Of a stretch of 64,000 bases of DNA, positions 27,410 through 36,151 are shown piece after piece. The translations under genes and the position numbers were made by a program. This stretch comes from Phycisphaerales bacterium (GTDB lineage Bacteria; Planctomycetota; Phycisphaerae; UBA1845), in the NCBI GenBank assembly GCA_020852275.1, contig JADZBE010000029.1, forward strand, positions 62,001 through 126,000, given 5' to 3'. Position 1 is the stretch's first letter. The number at the start of each line of letters is the position of its first letter. The notes beneath the pieces were generated by a model that had not been told where the DNA came from, did not search any database, and saw only the letters and a program-made list of their open reading frames with translations.

Positions 27410-28399
27410 TCAGACTTTGATATTCACGATCCAGCGGATCATGGCGAGACCCATGAGCTGCATGCCGCCGGCGACCATGAGGAGGATCTTGCCGGTGGGG
27501 TCCTCCAGGAGCACGTTGGCGTATTTTGGGTTGAGGTACATGCAGCCGGCAAAGACGAGGAACGGCAGCGCGAAAAGCACCCAGCCGGACAGGCGTCCTT
27601 CGGCGGTCAATCCCGCCACCATGCCGAACAGCTCGATTCGGGCGCGGATCACGCCGCCGATGTTGTCGATGACCTCGGCGAGGTCGCCGCCCGTCTGGCG
27701 CTGAATCAGCACGGCCGTCACGAAGAACTTCACGTCGAGCAGGTCAAGCCGGTTGGCCATGGCGACGAGCGCCTCCTCGATTTTCATGCCGAGGTTCTGC
27801 TCGTGGTACACGCGTCCGAACTCGGAGGCGATGGGGTTGGGCATCTGCTCATGGACGAGCTGGATGGCGCTGGCCAGTGAGTGCCCCGCGCGCAGCGCCT
27901 GGCTCATCATCTCGAAGACGTCGGGCAACTGATGGGTGATCTGCTTGAGGCGCCGCTTTCGCTTGAACGACAGGGCGACCAGCGGCAGCATGAGCACCGC
28001 CCCGGCGCATCCCACCGCCGCCAGCGGACTCGCCTGGAACGCCAGCAGTCCCATCATCACGCCGATGGCGCCGAGGACAAGGTTCATCAGCATCTTCGAG
28101 GCCGACCAGTCCACGTCCGCCTGGTCCAGCAGGCCCTGCACGCGCGCCACGATGCTGAGCTTGCCGAGCAACTGATCGGCGATGGACTTGGCGTCGCCGC
28201 CGGCCTGGCGGCGAAGGATGGACGCCTTCTCCTTTTCGTTCTTTTTCAGCGCGCTGACGCCGCGCAGGCGCTCCTGCACCTTCTTCTGTCCCGCGACCTT
28301 CGACTCGGATATCACCTGGTAGATGCCGTAGCACAGGAGCATCGAGCCGAAGAGCGGCAGCAGGATGTACAACAGGTCTTGCGTGGATGCGAGGGTCAT
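27410..28399 (-). CDS. tadB: Tad pilus inner-membrane platform protein TadB
   Basis: A 329-residue T2SSF-domain membrane protein with helices at about 9-29, 108-145 and 265-325. The core has LPDVFEMMSQALRAGHSLASA near 170-190 and FFVTAVLIQRQTGGDLAEVIDNI near 230-252, the TadB/GspF pattern. It lies three bases downstream of tadA, so the two are co-transcribed and probably translationally coupled. Confidence 0.93.
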   Translation of the reverse strand: MTLASTQDLLYILLPLFGSMLLCYGIYQVISESKVAGQKKVQERLRGVSALKKNEKEKASILRRQAGGDAKSIADQLLGKLSIVARVQGLLDQADVDWSASKMLMNLVLGAIGVMMGLLAFQASPLAAVGCAGAVLMLPLVALSFKRKRRLKQITHQLPDVFEMMSQALRAGHSLASAIQLVHEQMPNPIASEFGRVYHEQNLGMKIEEALVAMANRLDLLDVKFFVTAVLIQRQTGGDLAEVIDNIGGVIRARIELFGMVAGLTAEGRLSGWVLFALPFLVFAGCMYLNPKYANVLLEDPTGKILLMVAGGMQLMGLAMIRWIVNIKV

Positions 28400-28402
28400 T
28401 CG

Positions 28403-29824
28403 TTACTCCTCGTCGGTCATGAGAACCTGACGATCGAACATGCCTGAGTCCACCGACTGCCCGGAGGCCTTGAGCCGGTCCAGAAAGGACGGGCGGATGC
28501 CGTGGGCGACGAAGTGCCCGTGGGCCCTGCCCTTCCCGTTGATGCCCAACTGCTCGAAGGAAAAGATGTCCTGCATGGTGATGACGTCGCCTTCCATGCC
28601 CTGGACCTCGGTAATGGTGACGATCTTGCGCGGTCCGCCGGTGAGGCGCTGGGCCTGCACAATGAGGTGGATCGCGGAGGCGAACTGGTTGCGGATAGCG
28701 CGGACGGGAAGCTCGAAACCGGCCATCATGACCATCGTTTCGACGCGCTGCACGGCGTCGCGCGTGCTGTTGGCGTGGATCGTGGTGAGCGAGCCGTCGT
28801 GCCCGGTGTTCATGGCCTGGAGCATGTCGAGCGTCTCGGGTCCGCGGCACTCGCCGACGACGATGCGATCCGGGCGCATGCGCAAGCTGTTGATGAGCAG
28901 GTCGCGGATGGTGATCTGCCCCTTGCCCTCGATGTTGGGCGGGCGCGTTTCGAGGCGCACGATGTGCGGCTGACGGAGCTGCAGCTCGGCGGCGTCCTCA
29001 ATGGTGACGATGCGCTCCTCCGGAGGAATGAACGACGACAGGTTGTTCAGCAGCGTCGTCTTGCCGGAACCGGTGCCGCCCACGATCAGAATGTTGAGGT
29101 GCGACTTGACGCAGGCTTCGAGAAAATCCCGCATTTCCTGGGTGACCGACTTCCAGCCGACGTAGTCGTCCCAGGTGACGGGGTCGCGCCCGAAACGGCG
29201 GATGGACACGCTGGCGCCGTCGATGGCCAGCGGCGGGATCACGGCGTTGACGCGGCTGCCGTCCTTGAGGCGCGCGTCCACGAGCGGGCACGTCTCGTCG
29301 CAGCGCCGCCCCACGGCGCTGACGATCTTGTCAATGATGTGCATCAGGTGCGCGTTGTCGCGGAACTCGATCGGCGCCAGCTCCAGGCGCCCGCGACGCT
29401 CGATGTACACCTGCTTGGGTCCGTTGATGAGGATGTCCGATATCAGCGGGTCCTTCAGCAGCACCTCCATCGGGCCCAGGCCGAACGTCTCGTCGAGCAC
29501 CTCGGCGATGAGCCGCTGGCGCTCGGTGAAGTTCAGCAGCGTGTTTTCCTGGTCGGCGAGTCCGGTGACGATTTCGCGGACCTGCTCCCGCAAGGTTTCC
29601 TCGTCGCCGACCATGCGCGCGAGGTCGAGCTGATCAATGAGCTTGCGGTGAAGCTGCGTCTTCAGTTCGTTGAAGCGGTCGAGCTTCTCGCGCGAGACCT
29701 TGGGCTTCGGCGCCGGCGGCGGGGAAGACGCGGCGTTCTTGGGCGGCTCCGGCGGCTTGCCCGGCTGCCCCGGCGAGGAGGCGGCGGGCGGTTTCACGGT
29801 CGAAGTCAGTCGTTTTCCGAACAT
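28403..29824 (-). CDS. tadA: Tad/CpaF secretion ATPase
   Basis: A 473-residue CpaF/TadA ATPase that powers pilus assembly or export by the Tad apparatus. N-terminal Pro-rich linker (11-42), CpaF N-domain, Walker A GGTGSGKT at 249-256, Asp box and Walker B in RIVVGECRGPETLDM near 322-336, the His box and a C-terminal domain ending in QVLMTDEE. Length and motif spacing are as in the family. Forms a hexameric ring at the inner membrane with TadB and TadC. Confidence 0.95.
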   Translation of the reverse strand: MFGKRLTSTVKPPAASSPGQPGKPPEPPKNAASSPPPAPKPKVSREKLDRFNELKTQLHRKLIDQLDLARMVGDEETLREQVREIVTGLADQENTLLNFTERQRLIAEVLDETFGLGPMEVLLKDPLISDILINGPKQVYIERRGRLELAPIEFRDNAHLMHIIDKIVSAVGRRCDETCPLVDARLKDGSRVNAVIPPLAIDGASVSIRRFGRDPVTWDDYVGWKSVTQEMRDFLEACVKSHLNILIVGGTGSGKTTLLNNLSSFIPPEERIVTIEDAAELQLRQPHIVRLETRPPNIEGKGQITIRDLLINSLRMRPDRIVVGECRGPETLDMLQAMNTGHDGSLTTIHANSTRDAVQRVETMVMMAGFELPVRAIRNQFASAIHLIVQAQRLTGGPRKIVTITEVQGMEGDVITMQDIFSFEQLGINGKGRAHGHFVAHGIRPSFLDRLKASGQSVDSGMFDRQVLMTDEE

Positions 29825-29870
29825 CGTTCCCTGCTTTCAATTCTTTCAGGTCCGCGGAGACTCCCGGATG

Positions 29871-31064
29871 TCAGCGTTCAGCGAAGATGCGGCTCATGAG
29901 TCCCTTCCGCTGCGCCTGCTGCTCTTCCTCGTTGCGCGCCGGCGGCGGCGCGGTGAGCTTTTCGGCCAGCTCTCGAATGGCGAGGCGCACGCGGCTCTTG
30001 GGGCTGTACGTTTTCAGCGGCACGCCGAGATTCACGCCGCCGCCGACGGTGCCCCAGTCGTCCGGCAGCGTCACGAGGGCTTCGAGGTTGAGCGTGCTGG
30101 TCACATCCTCGACGGACAGGTGTGACGACTCCTTGCCGACGCGGTTGCAGATGAGGCGGAGGCGTTCCATGTTGTAGCCCGCGTCGCGCATGCCATCGAG
30201 GATGCGCACCGTGTTGCGCACGCTGGGCACGAGAAGCTGCACGAGAATCAGGTTGATGTCGGCCAGGTCCAGCACCGATTGCGCGCCGACGTCGAAGCGC
30301 GTAGGCCCGTCGAGCAGCACGTAGTCGTTGAATTGCACCAGCGTGGAGAGCACTCCGACGCAGTGCGCCGCCGTGAGCGACTCGGCCTGCGCCAGGTGCG
30401 ACGGTCGCGCCAGCACGCGCACGCCGGTCTCGTGCTTGACCAGCGCCTTTTCGATGACCGACTGCTCGACGTGCTCCACGGTGTTGCACAAATCCGCGAG
30501 GGTGTACGTCGGCTCGATGTCGAGGAACGTGGCCACCTGCCCGAAGCGGTAGTCGAGATCGACGAGCGCCACACGCCCCTGCGTGACGTCGGCCAGCTCG
30601 ACGGCGAGGTTGGTGGCCAGCATGGTCGAGCCTTGCCCGCCGCAGCCGCTGAGGATGGTGATCAACTTGCCCTGCGGCGCCTCTTCCGTCCGGCGCTGGG
30701 CGACGCGTTCGATCGCTTCCCACAGCGTCTGGGGATCCAGCGGCTTGGGAAGGAACTCCTTGACGCCCTTGCGCATGGCCTCGATGACGATCTGTCCGTC
30801 GGTGGAGGCGCTGGTGGCGAAGACGCTGAGGGCGGGGTGGGAGCTGATGAGGTCGGCGGCGAGGTTGAGCACCAGGCGGGGGTCCGGGTCCAGGTTCATC
30901 AGCAGGATTTCGGCCGAGACCTGGTGCACGATCTGCGCGAGCATGGCGGGCTGATCGACTTCGGCGGCGATGCGGACGCCGTCGAACTTGAGGAGCGTGC
31001 CGCGGAGCTGCGCCCCGAACACGTCGTCGCCATTAAGAATGATGAATCGGACGCCGCCTGCCAT
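29871..31064 (-). CDS. TadZ/CpaE-like MinD-family protein with aberrant Walker A
   Basis: A 397-residue CpaE/TadZ protein, first gene of the tad operon, which places the secretion machine in the cell. Residues 1-120 form an atypical receiver-like domain (ILLMNLDPDPR, EFLPKPLD); residues 130-370 are a MinD/ParA-like ATPase fold (VALVDLDYRFGQVATFLD, LLDGPTRFD, LICNRV). The deviant Walker A should read KGGxGK[ST]; here it is SGCGGQGST (139-147), with both lysines missing, so ATP binding or hydrolysis may be lost, as is known for some TadZ pseudo-ATPases. The C-terminus is charged. Confidence 0.88.
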   Translation of the reverse strand: MAGGVRFIILNGDDVFGAQLRGTLLKFDGVRIAAEVDQPAMLAQIVHQVSAEILLMNLDPDPRLVLNLAADLISSHPALSVFATSASTDGQIVIEAMRKGVKEFLPKPLDPQTLWEAIERVAQRRTEEAPQGKLITILSGCGGQGSTMLATNLAVELADVTQGRVALVDLDYRFGQVATFLDIEPTYTLADLCNTVEHVEQSVIEKALVKHETGVRVLARPSHLAQAESLTAAHCVGVLSTLVQFNDYVLLDGPTRFDVGAQSVLDLADINLILVQLLVPSVRNTVRILDGMRDAGYNMERLRLICNRVGKESSHLSVEDVTSTLNLEALVTLPDDWGTVGGGVNLGVPLKTYSPKSRVRLAIRELAEKLTAPPPARNEEEQQAQRKGLMSRIFAER

Positions 31065-31850
31065 GAGTCGTCAGCCTGACCGAGCCTGGTGCCGTGCGCG
31101 GTGAACCCCTCGCGAAGCGCTCGCTGCCTCACGTTCATCGGAGGCGCGTCCGCGCTACTGCATCCGCGCGGGTCCAAGAAGCCGTGGGCGTCCGAGTATG
31201 CTCGACAGCGGCATCGGCAGGGTTGATCGGACCTGCATGGCACGCGTGCGAGGGGAGGAGGGAACGGGGACGCACTGTCGCGTGCCAAACGATGTCGCGC
31301 CAGGGGATAGCGCGCCAGGCCATAGCCTGCCCAGCGACCGCGTGGCGCACGAGCCGCGGGCTTCAGCCTGCGCGAACTCGTGCATCCCTGACGGCGCTTC
31401 TCTCAAGCAACCTCCCATCGGCGAAACAAACTCGTCCGAGAACAGGCGGCAGTTTTCGGACGCCGATCGCAGAGCAAGCTCGCTGGAGATGCACGCTCAA
31501 GTCACGCCTGCCACGGCTTGGCGACCACGCCACACCCCGCCACCCGGGCGGTCCGACTGCCGCGGAATGCGGTTGTCCTGCGCGGCGAGGCGGGTCCAGC
31601 CATTCTTTGTGGCAGGCAGCCCCTGGAAGTTAGGGAAGTCGGGATTTCGGGGGAGAGATCGGACCTGGGCTTCGCTGAAAGGTGATCGGCGGGTCTGTCC
31701 TCAAGAAAGCGCACCCACAACGATTGGCACGTTCGCGGGCATCGGTGAAGGCGCCGATCGATTCGCGAAGGCGCCGATCGTTTTGTTCCCCGAATGGGAA
31801 ATACGTGAATAGCCGCGGTCGCCGCCCGCGGGAATCCCGCCACCGGCGGT
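31065..31850. other. Gene-free stretch upstream of the tad operon
   Basis: No credible gene. It should hold the tad promoter. Short reiterations occur, such as GAAGGCGCCGATCG twice near 31746-31780. Confidence 0.4.
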
Positions 31851-31852
31851 TT

Positions 31853-31997
31853 GACCCCGTTGGGGTCGCACCTTCGGTTCCCCTGCGCGCCCCGGAATCG
31901 CAGCAGACGTACAAACCCTTTCGGGGTTGGGTCCCCCCGCGCTCGAGAGTCCGTGGGCTGGGCCCACGGCTACCCACATGGATCCCCTGCGGGGATC
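31853..31997. repeat. Cluster of mini-palindromes with three-base loops
   Basis: Three perfect hairpins in 145 bp: GACCCC-GTT-GGGGTC (31853-31867), CCGTGGGC-TGG-GCCCACGG (31951-31969) and GATCCCC-TGC-GGGGATC (31981-31997). Between them (31887-31924) lies copy 2 of the dispersed element also found at 2608-2643. The last hairpin runs into the 23-bp tandem array. Confidence 0.75.
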
Positions 31998-32193
31998 ACG
32001 CCGGCGCTGCTCTGGGGATCAGGATGACGCCGCTCTGGGGATCAGGCTGGCGCTGCTCTGGGGATCAGGCTGACGCTGCGCTGGGGAGCAGGCTGAGGAT
32101 GATGCGGGGCTCGGGCTGGGGCTGCTGCGGGGATCGGGCTGGCGCTGCGCTGGGGAGCAAGCTGGCGCTGCTTCAGTGATCGAGCTGAATCCG
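31987..32193. repeat. 23-bp tandem repeat, nine units
   Basis: Nine units of 23 bp, consensus CTCTGGGGATCAGGCTGACG plus CTG, with the GGGGATC and GGCTG blocks most conserved and the last copies degenerate. The period is not a multiple of three and no gene spans it, so this is a noncoding minisatellite. Nothing else is found from 32194 to 32635. Confidence 0.88.
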
Positions 32194-32635
32194 CTTCGTA
32201 GATCGAATCACTTCGACCTCGGAGAATGGGTCGAGCCTCCCTGGACGAAATCCAAATCGGGCGTGGCTCGAACGGAAATGCCAAAATCCGTGGCCAGTCG
32301 CCCCGCCGAATTGCCCGCCCGATCGACCTTGACACGCCCGCCCCCGGTCACAAGAATCAACCCTCTTTATCCATCGATCGGTGCATGATAGGGGAGTGTG
32401 TCGGGGGCGACCGACGAGAGGGCGCCGACGGGCGGGGCGGCCTGGTGCGGCTGAGATCGGGTTGACGGAGCAGCGCGACAGAGACCGACTTGGCGGCGTC
32501 GGCATCGGGTCTTGACGGACGGGTATCGCGGATTGGGCATCGCTGAAACGGGCGACCGGGCCGACTCGTGGCAGCCAGGAAACGGTCAGCCGGCGAGCCG
32601 CTCTCGACGGGCTTTTGAGCGGGAGGCATGTGCAT

Positions 32636-34057
32636 ATGGCAAGAACCCAGCAACGCGGCGTCAGCGGGACCACGATCGGCTTGATCGTGTTCGCGGGCTT
32701 GTTCCTGACGTCCACCGTCTTCCTGGTCATTCTCTACACCGATCAGGAAAAGCTTCGCCAGGAGGCCGATGACTACAAGAACCGCAAGGAGCGCGCGGTC
32801 TCCGCTTCCGAGGAGACCTCCGTTGCCAGCCTGCGCTCCGGACAGGGCGGCGGCAGCACGACGATGGTCGGGATCATCGAGGCCGCCCGTGCGGAAACGG
32901 CCCGCCTGGCGACCGGCGCCGCGGATGACGAGCCGCCGGCCATCCACACCAAGCTCAGCACGCTGCAGGATCGCATGGCCACGGAGAGCCTCGTGCCCGA
33001 CGGGCGCCAGTTCGCCGACCTCTCGCTCTACCAGTCGCTCGATCGCCTCTACGAGCTGTTCCGCACCGAGCACGGACTGCGCCTGGAGGCGGAGAAGCGC
33101 GCCGCGTCGAGCGAGCAGCAGCACGGGCAGGCCGTCACCGAGAACACCTCGCAGAAGACCGGCTTTGATGAGCAGGTCAACGCGCTGCAGGCCAAGCTCA
33201 GCGACTGCCAGGCGTCGCGCGACTCGTTCGAATCGGAGCACAAGACCCAGCTCGCCGACCTGGAGAAGCAGTTCAACGAGCTGCGCGCGGACATGAACAA
33301 GTCGATCAGCGATGAGCGCCAGCAGAAGTCGGCCATGCAGGAGCGGTACGCCGAGCTGCTGCACCGCTACACGGAGCTTCAAGGCAAGCTCGGCTCGCTT
33401 CAGGTGTCGCCGGACGTCAACGTCACCGCGCGGCAGGCCGACGGGCGCATTCTCAAGGCCGTGGCGGGCGACGAGGCGGTGTACGTGAACTTGGGCGCGC
33501 GCGACGCGCTGGTGCTGGGGATGCAGTTCGCGGTGTACAGCTCGGACACGGGCATTCCGGCGGACGGTCACGCCAAGGCGCAGATCCGCGTGGAAGCCAT
33601 TCACGAAGCTTCCGCCGAATGCAAGGTGCTGCGGGTGTATCGCAATGAGAGCATTCTCGAAGGCGACCTGATCGCCAACCCGGTGTATGACCGTCAACGC
33701 CCGCTCAGCTTTGTGGTGGCCGGCGACTTCGACATCAACCGCGACGGCGACACGGACCCGAGCGGCGAGATGCCCGTCGAATCCATCGTCAAGGACTGGG
33801 GCGGAGAGGTGTCCAACGAGCTGACCGCGCTGACGGATTTCGTGGTCATCGGCATCGCTCCGAAAGGCGCGAAAGTCACCGCCGGAAACAACCCGGCGGA
33901 CGTGACGGAGAAAGACAAGGCCGCCCAGATGCGACGCGACCGCTACGACAAGATCGTCGAAAACTCGCGGACGCTCGGCGTGCCCGTGCTCACTCAGGAC
34001 GTGTTCCTGCACTTCCTCGGGTACGCGGGGAAGGAGCGCACGGCGTCGACGCGCTAG
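32636..34057 (+). CDS. Membrane-anchored coiled-coil protein with BRCT-like C-terminus
   Basis: A 473-residue protein from the ATG at 32636. One transmembrane helix (about 11-34), a long Gln/Glu/Lys-rich coiled coil (about 120-260), a small beta domain (about 265-365: GDEAVYVNLGARDALVLGMQ..GHAKAQIRV, like a PilP/flagellar-type barrel) and a C-terminal segment (about 365-465) with the BRCT pattern: FVVAGDFD, then IVKDWGGEVSNELTALTDFV and VIG, then LGVPVLTQDVFLHFLGY. In BRCT domains the GG, the T-D-[FY]-[LV]-V and the final [IV]L...F positions match. No homologue is known to me. Function may be scaffolding at the membrane. Confidence 0.7.
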   Translation: MARTQQRGVSGTTIGLIVFAGLFLTSTVFLVILYTDQEKLRQEADDYKNRKERAVSASEETSVASLRSGQGGGSTTMVGIIEAARAETARLATGAADDEPPAIHTKLSTLQDRMATESLVPDGRQFADLSLYQSLDRLYELFRTEHGLRLEAEKRAASSEQQHGQAVTENTSQKTGFDEQVNALQAKLSDCQASRDSFESEHKTQLADLEKQFNELRADMNKSISDERQQKSAMQERYAELLHRYTELQGKLGSLQVSPDVNVTARQADGRILKAVAGDEAVYVNLGARDALVLGMQFAVYSSDTGIPADGHAKAQIRVEAIHEASAECKVLRVYRNESILEGDLIANPVYDRQRPLSFVVAGDFDINRDGDTDPSGEMPVESIVKDWGGEVSNELTALTDFVVIGIAPKGAKVTAGNNPADVTEKDKAAQMRRDRYDKIVENSRTLGVPVLTQDVFLHFLGYAGKERTASTR

Positions 34058-34093
34058 TGCGGCGACTCATGGGAAGTGCATCAGTTCAGAGCC

Positions 34094-34137
34094 GCGACCG
34101 TAAGGGAGCGACCGCTACTGACTCCCTTGGCGGTCGC
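34094..34137. repeat. REP-like palindrome
   Basis: GCGACCG..AGGGAG and CTCCCT..CGGTCGC form an imperfect hairpin over 44 bp in the gap between the coiled-coil and transglutaminase genes. The rest of 34058-34356 shows no gene. Confidence 0.55.
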
Positions 34138-34356
34138 AAAGTGGAAGCGCCGTGCCGCCACCGCCGGGGAGCCAACCTGACGATTGAGAATCGCGATCTC
34201 TCTCGCCCGGGAGCGCATCCCGATCAGGGAGAAGACCTGCGGGAGGCGTCGCCGCAATCGGCGCCGCACGGGTCGCCCTCTTGCGGTAGCGGCTCGGTTC
34301 CTGTCCGCGACTTGCTTTGACTCGGATGACCCGTTCGCACTTGGGTGGAGACGCCG

Positions 34357-35979
34357 ATGAACCTGCCTGGCTCGAAACTAACAGGACGAATGTACCTCGC
34401 GCTCGCCGCTGCGCTGATGTTTTCCCTCGTTACGTCCCCGATCGCCTTGGCCGGCGACAGGATCGATCCGAAAAATCCTCCGCAGGGCATGTTTATCGAC
34501 GAGTGGGCCGAGGTGCTCATGCAGGGGTCGAAGGTCGGATACGGGCACACCACCGTCACGCGTCATGGGGACCAGATCCGCACCGCCACCGCGATGAAAA
34601 TGAAGCTCGCCCGCGCGAGCATCAGCGTCAGCATCGAAGTGCAGCAGTCCACCGTCGAGACGCTTGCCGGCGAGGCTCTCGAGTTCGAAAGCGTCATGCT
34701 CATGGGCGACCCGAACAACCCCGTGCGCACCAAGGGGGTGTTTGACGGGCACACGGTCCACTGCACGTCGTCGCAGTTCGGCATGGAGAACAAGCAGTCG
34801 TACGAGTTGAAAGGCCCGGACGGCAAGCCTCACCCGTGCGTGATGGCGTGGGGTCTGCTCCGCGAAGCGCTGCTGCGCGGGTTCGAGCCGGGAACGCAGT
34901 ACACGCTGCTGACGTTCTCGCCGGAAGTGCGAGTGGACGGGCTGGTCGAGGCGGTCACGAAGATCGGGCAGGACGAAACGTTTCAGCATCGAGGCAAGCC
35001 GATGAAGGGCCGTCGCGTCGAGTTGAGCATCGTCACGCCCCTGGGGAAGGTGGATACGACAAGCTGGATCGACCCTTCGGACGGCTCCACGCTCCGAAGC
35101 ACGGTGGCCATGGGCGGCATCTCGATGGAGATGTACCGCGTGGACCAGGCGACCGCCGTGGCGGATTTCGTCCCGGCCGAGTTGTTCATGTCCAATACCG
35201 TGCCGGTGAACAAGCCGATCGCGTACAAGGAGGCGCGGCAGATCACCTATCGCCTTTCGCCCAAGGACGGCGCCGCGGTGAAATTCGACCTGCCCGAGAC
35301 GCCCATGCAGAAGGTCGTCGCGCGCGAAGGCGACACCGTGACGCTGCAACTGACGCGCGTGGACCAGAAGGCGCTGGCGGAGCTTGGCGCCAAGACCACG
35401 GCTTCCGCCCCCGCGCCCGGCGGCGCGCCCGCGGACGCCGCCGAGTTCCTTGAGAGCAACATCCTCATCAACACCAAGGACCCGCAGCTCATCGAACTGG
35501 CGAAAAAGGCCGGTGGCGGCGAGAAGGATCCGCTCAGACTCGCTGACAAGCTGCGGGTGTTCGTCACGGATTACATCGACGCCAAGGGCCTGGACGTGGG
35601 CTTCGCCACCGCGGGCGAGGTGTGCCGCTCGAAGAAGGGGGATTGCAGCGAGCACGCCGTGCTGCTGGCGGCGCTGGGGCGCGTCAACGGGCTGCCCTCG
35701 CGCGTGGCCGTCGGGCTGGCGTACGTGCCGCTCTTCGGCAACCAGCAGAACATCTTCGGCTTCCACATGTGGACGCAGTTCCTCGTGCATGGCGCCTGGG
35801 TCGATTTCGACGCGGCCATTCCCGAGTCCGACTGCAGCCCGACGCGCATCGCCTTCGACGTCAGCTCGCTGCGGGAGACGGCGCTGGTGGAGATGAGCTT
35901 CAAGCTGATGGAAGTCTTTGGACGGCTGAAGCTGGACGTGGTCGAGTTCAAGTCGCTGAGTGATTTCGGGACGCGGTGA
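34357..35979 (+). CDS. Secreted transglutaminase-like protein
   Basis: A 540-residue protein from the ATG at 34357, preceded by GGTGGAG seven bases upstream. Signal peptide at about 1-30 (MYLALAAALMFSLVTSPIALAG). The middle is a beta-rich region (about 40-330); the C-terminal third is a transglutaminase core with the catalytic triad in order: Cys in KKGDCSEHAVLLAAL (near 425), His in FHMWTQFLV and Asp in WVDFDAAIP. Bacterial members are cysteine peptidases or amide-bond modifying enzymes in the periplasm. It follows the membrane coiled-coil gene by 300 bp on the same strand. Confidence 0.88.
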   Translation: MNLPGSKLTGRMYLALAAALMFSLVTSPIALAGDRIDPKNPPQGMFIDEWAEVLMQGSKVGYGHTTVTRHGDQIRTATAMKMKLARASISVSIEVQQSTVETLAGEALEFESVMLMGDPNNPVRTKGVFDGHTVHCTSSQFGMENKQSYELKGPDGKPHPCVMAWGLLREALLRGFEPGTQYTLLTFSPEVRVDGLVEAVTKIGQDETFQHRGKPMKGRRVELSIVTPLGKVDTTSWIDPSDGSTLRSTVAMGGISMEMYRVDQATAVADFVPAELFMSNTVPVNKPIAYKEARQITYRLSPKDGAAVKFDLPETPMQKVVAREGDTVTLQLTRVDQKALAELGAKTTASAPAPGGAPADAAEFLESNILINTKDPQLIELAKKAGGGEKDPLRLADKLRVFVTDYIDAKGLDVGFATAGEVCRSKKGDCSEHAVLLAALGRVNGLPSRVAVGLAYVPLFGNQQNIFGFHMWTQFLVHGAWVDFDAAIPESDCSPTRIAFDVSSLRETALVEMSFKLMEVFGRLKLDVVEFKSLSDFGTR

Positions 35980-36151
35980 CCGCGCCGCTCGGTTCCACCC
36001 CATCGCCGGCAGCGCCGCGCCGCGGCGCTTTGCCTTCGAGGTCGCGTTGCAACGCCCCCGCGGTCGAGTCCCCGCCCGTTTTTCTGGAGGTGCGCGGATG
36101 CCGTTTCGGCGGCCACCGCGTTCCATCCTGGAGAGGTCCCCACGCCCAGGC

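Noticed and set aside
31987..32193. Coding repeat protein
   Set aside because: The 23-bp period breaks the frame at each unit and no frame has a start, ribosome site or family resemblance.
34057..34320. Small ORF after the coiled-coil protein gene
   Set aside because: It is an Arg/Ser-rich frame through a REP-like palindrome, typical of spurious ORFs in repeat DNA.
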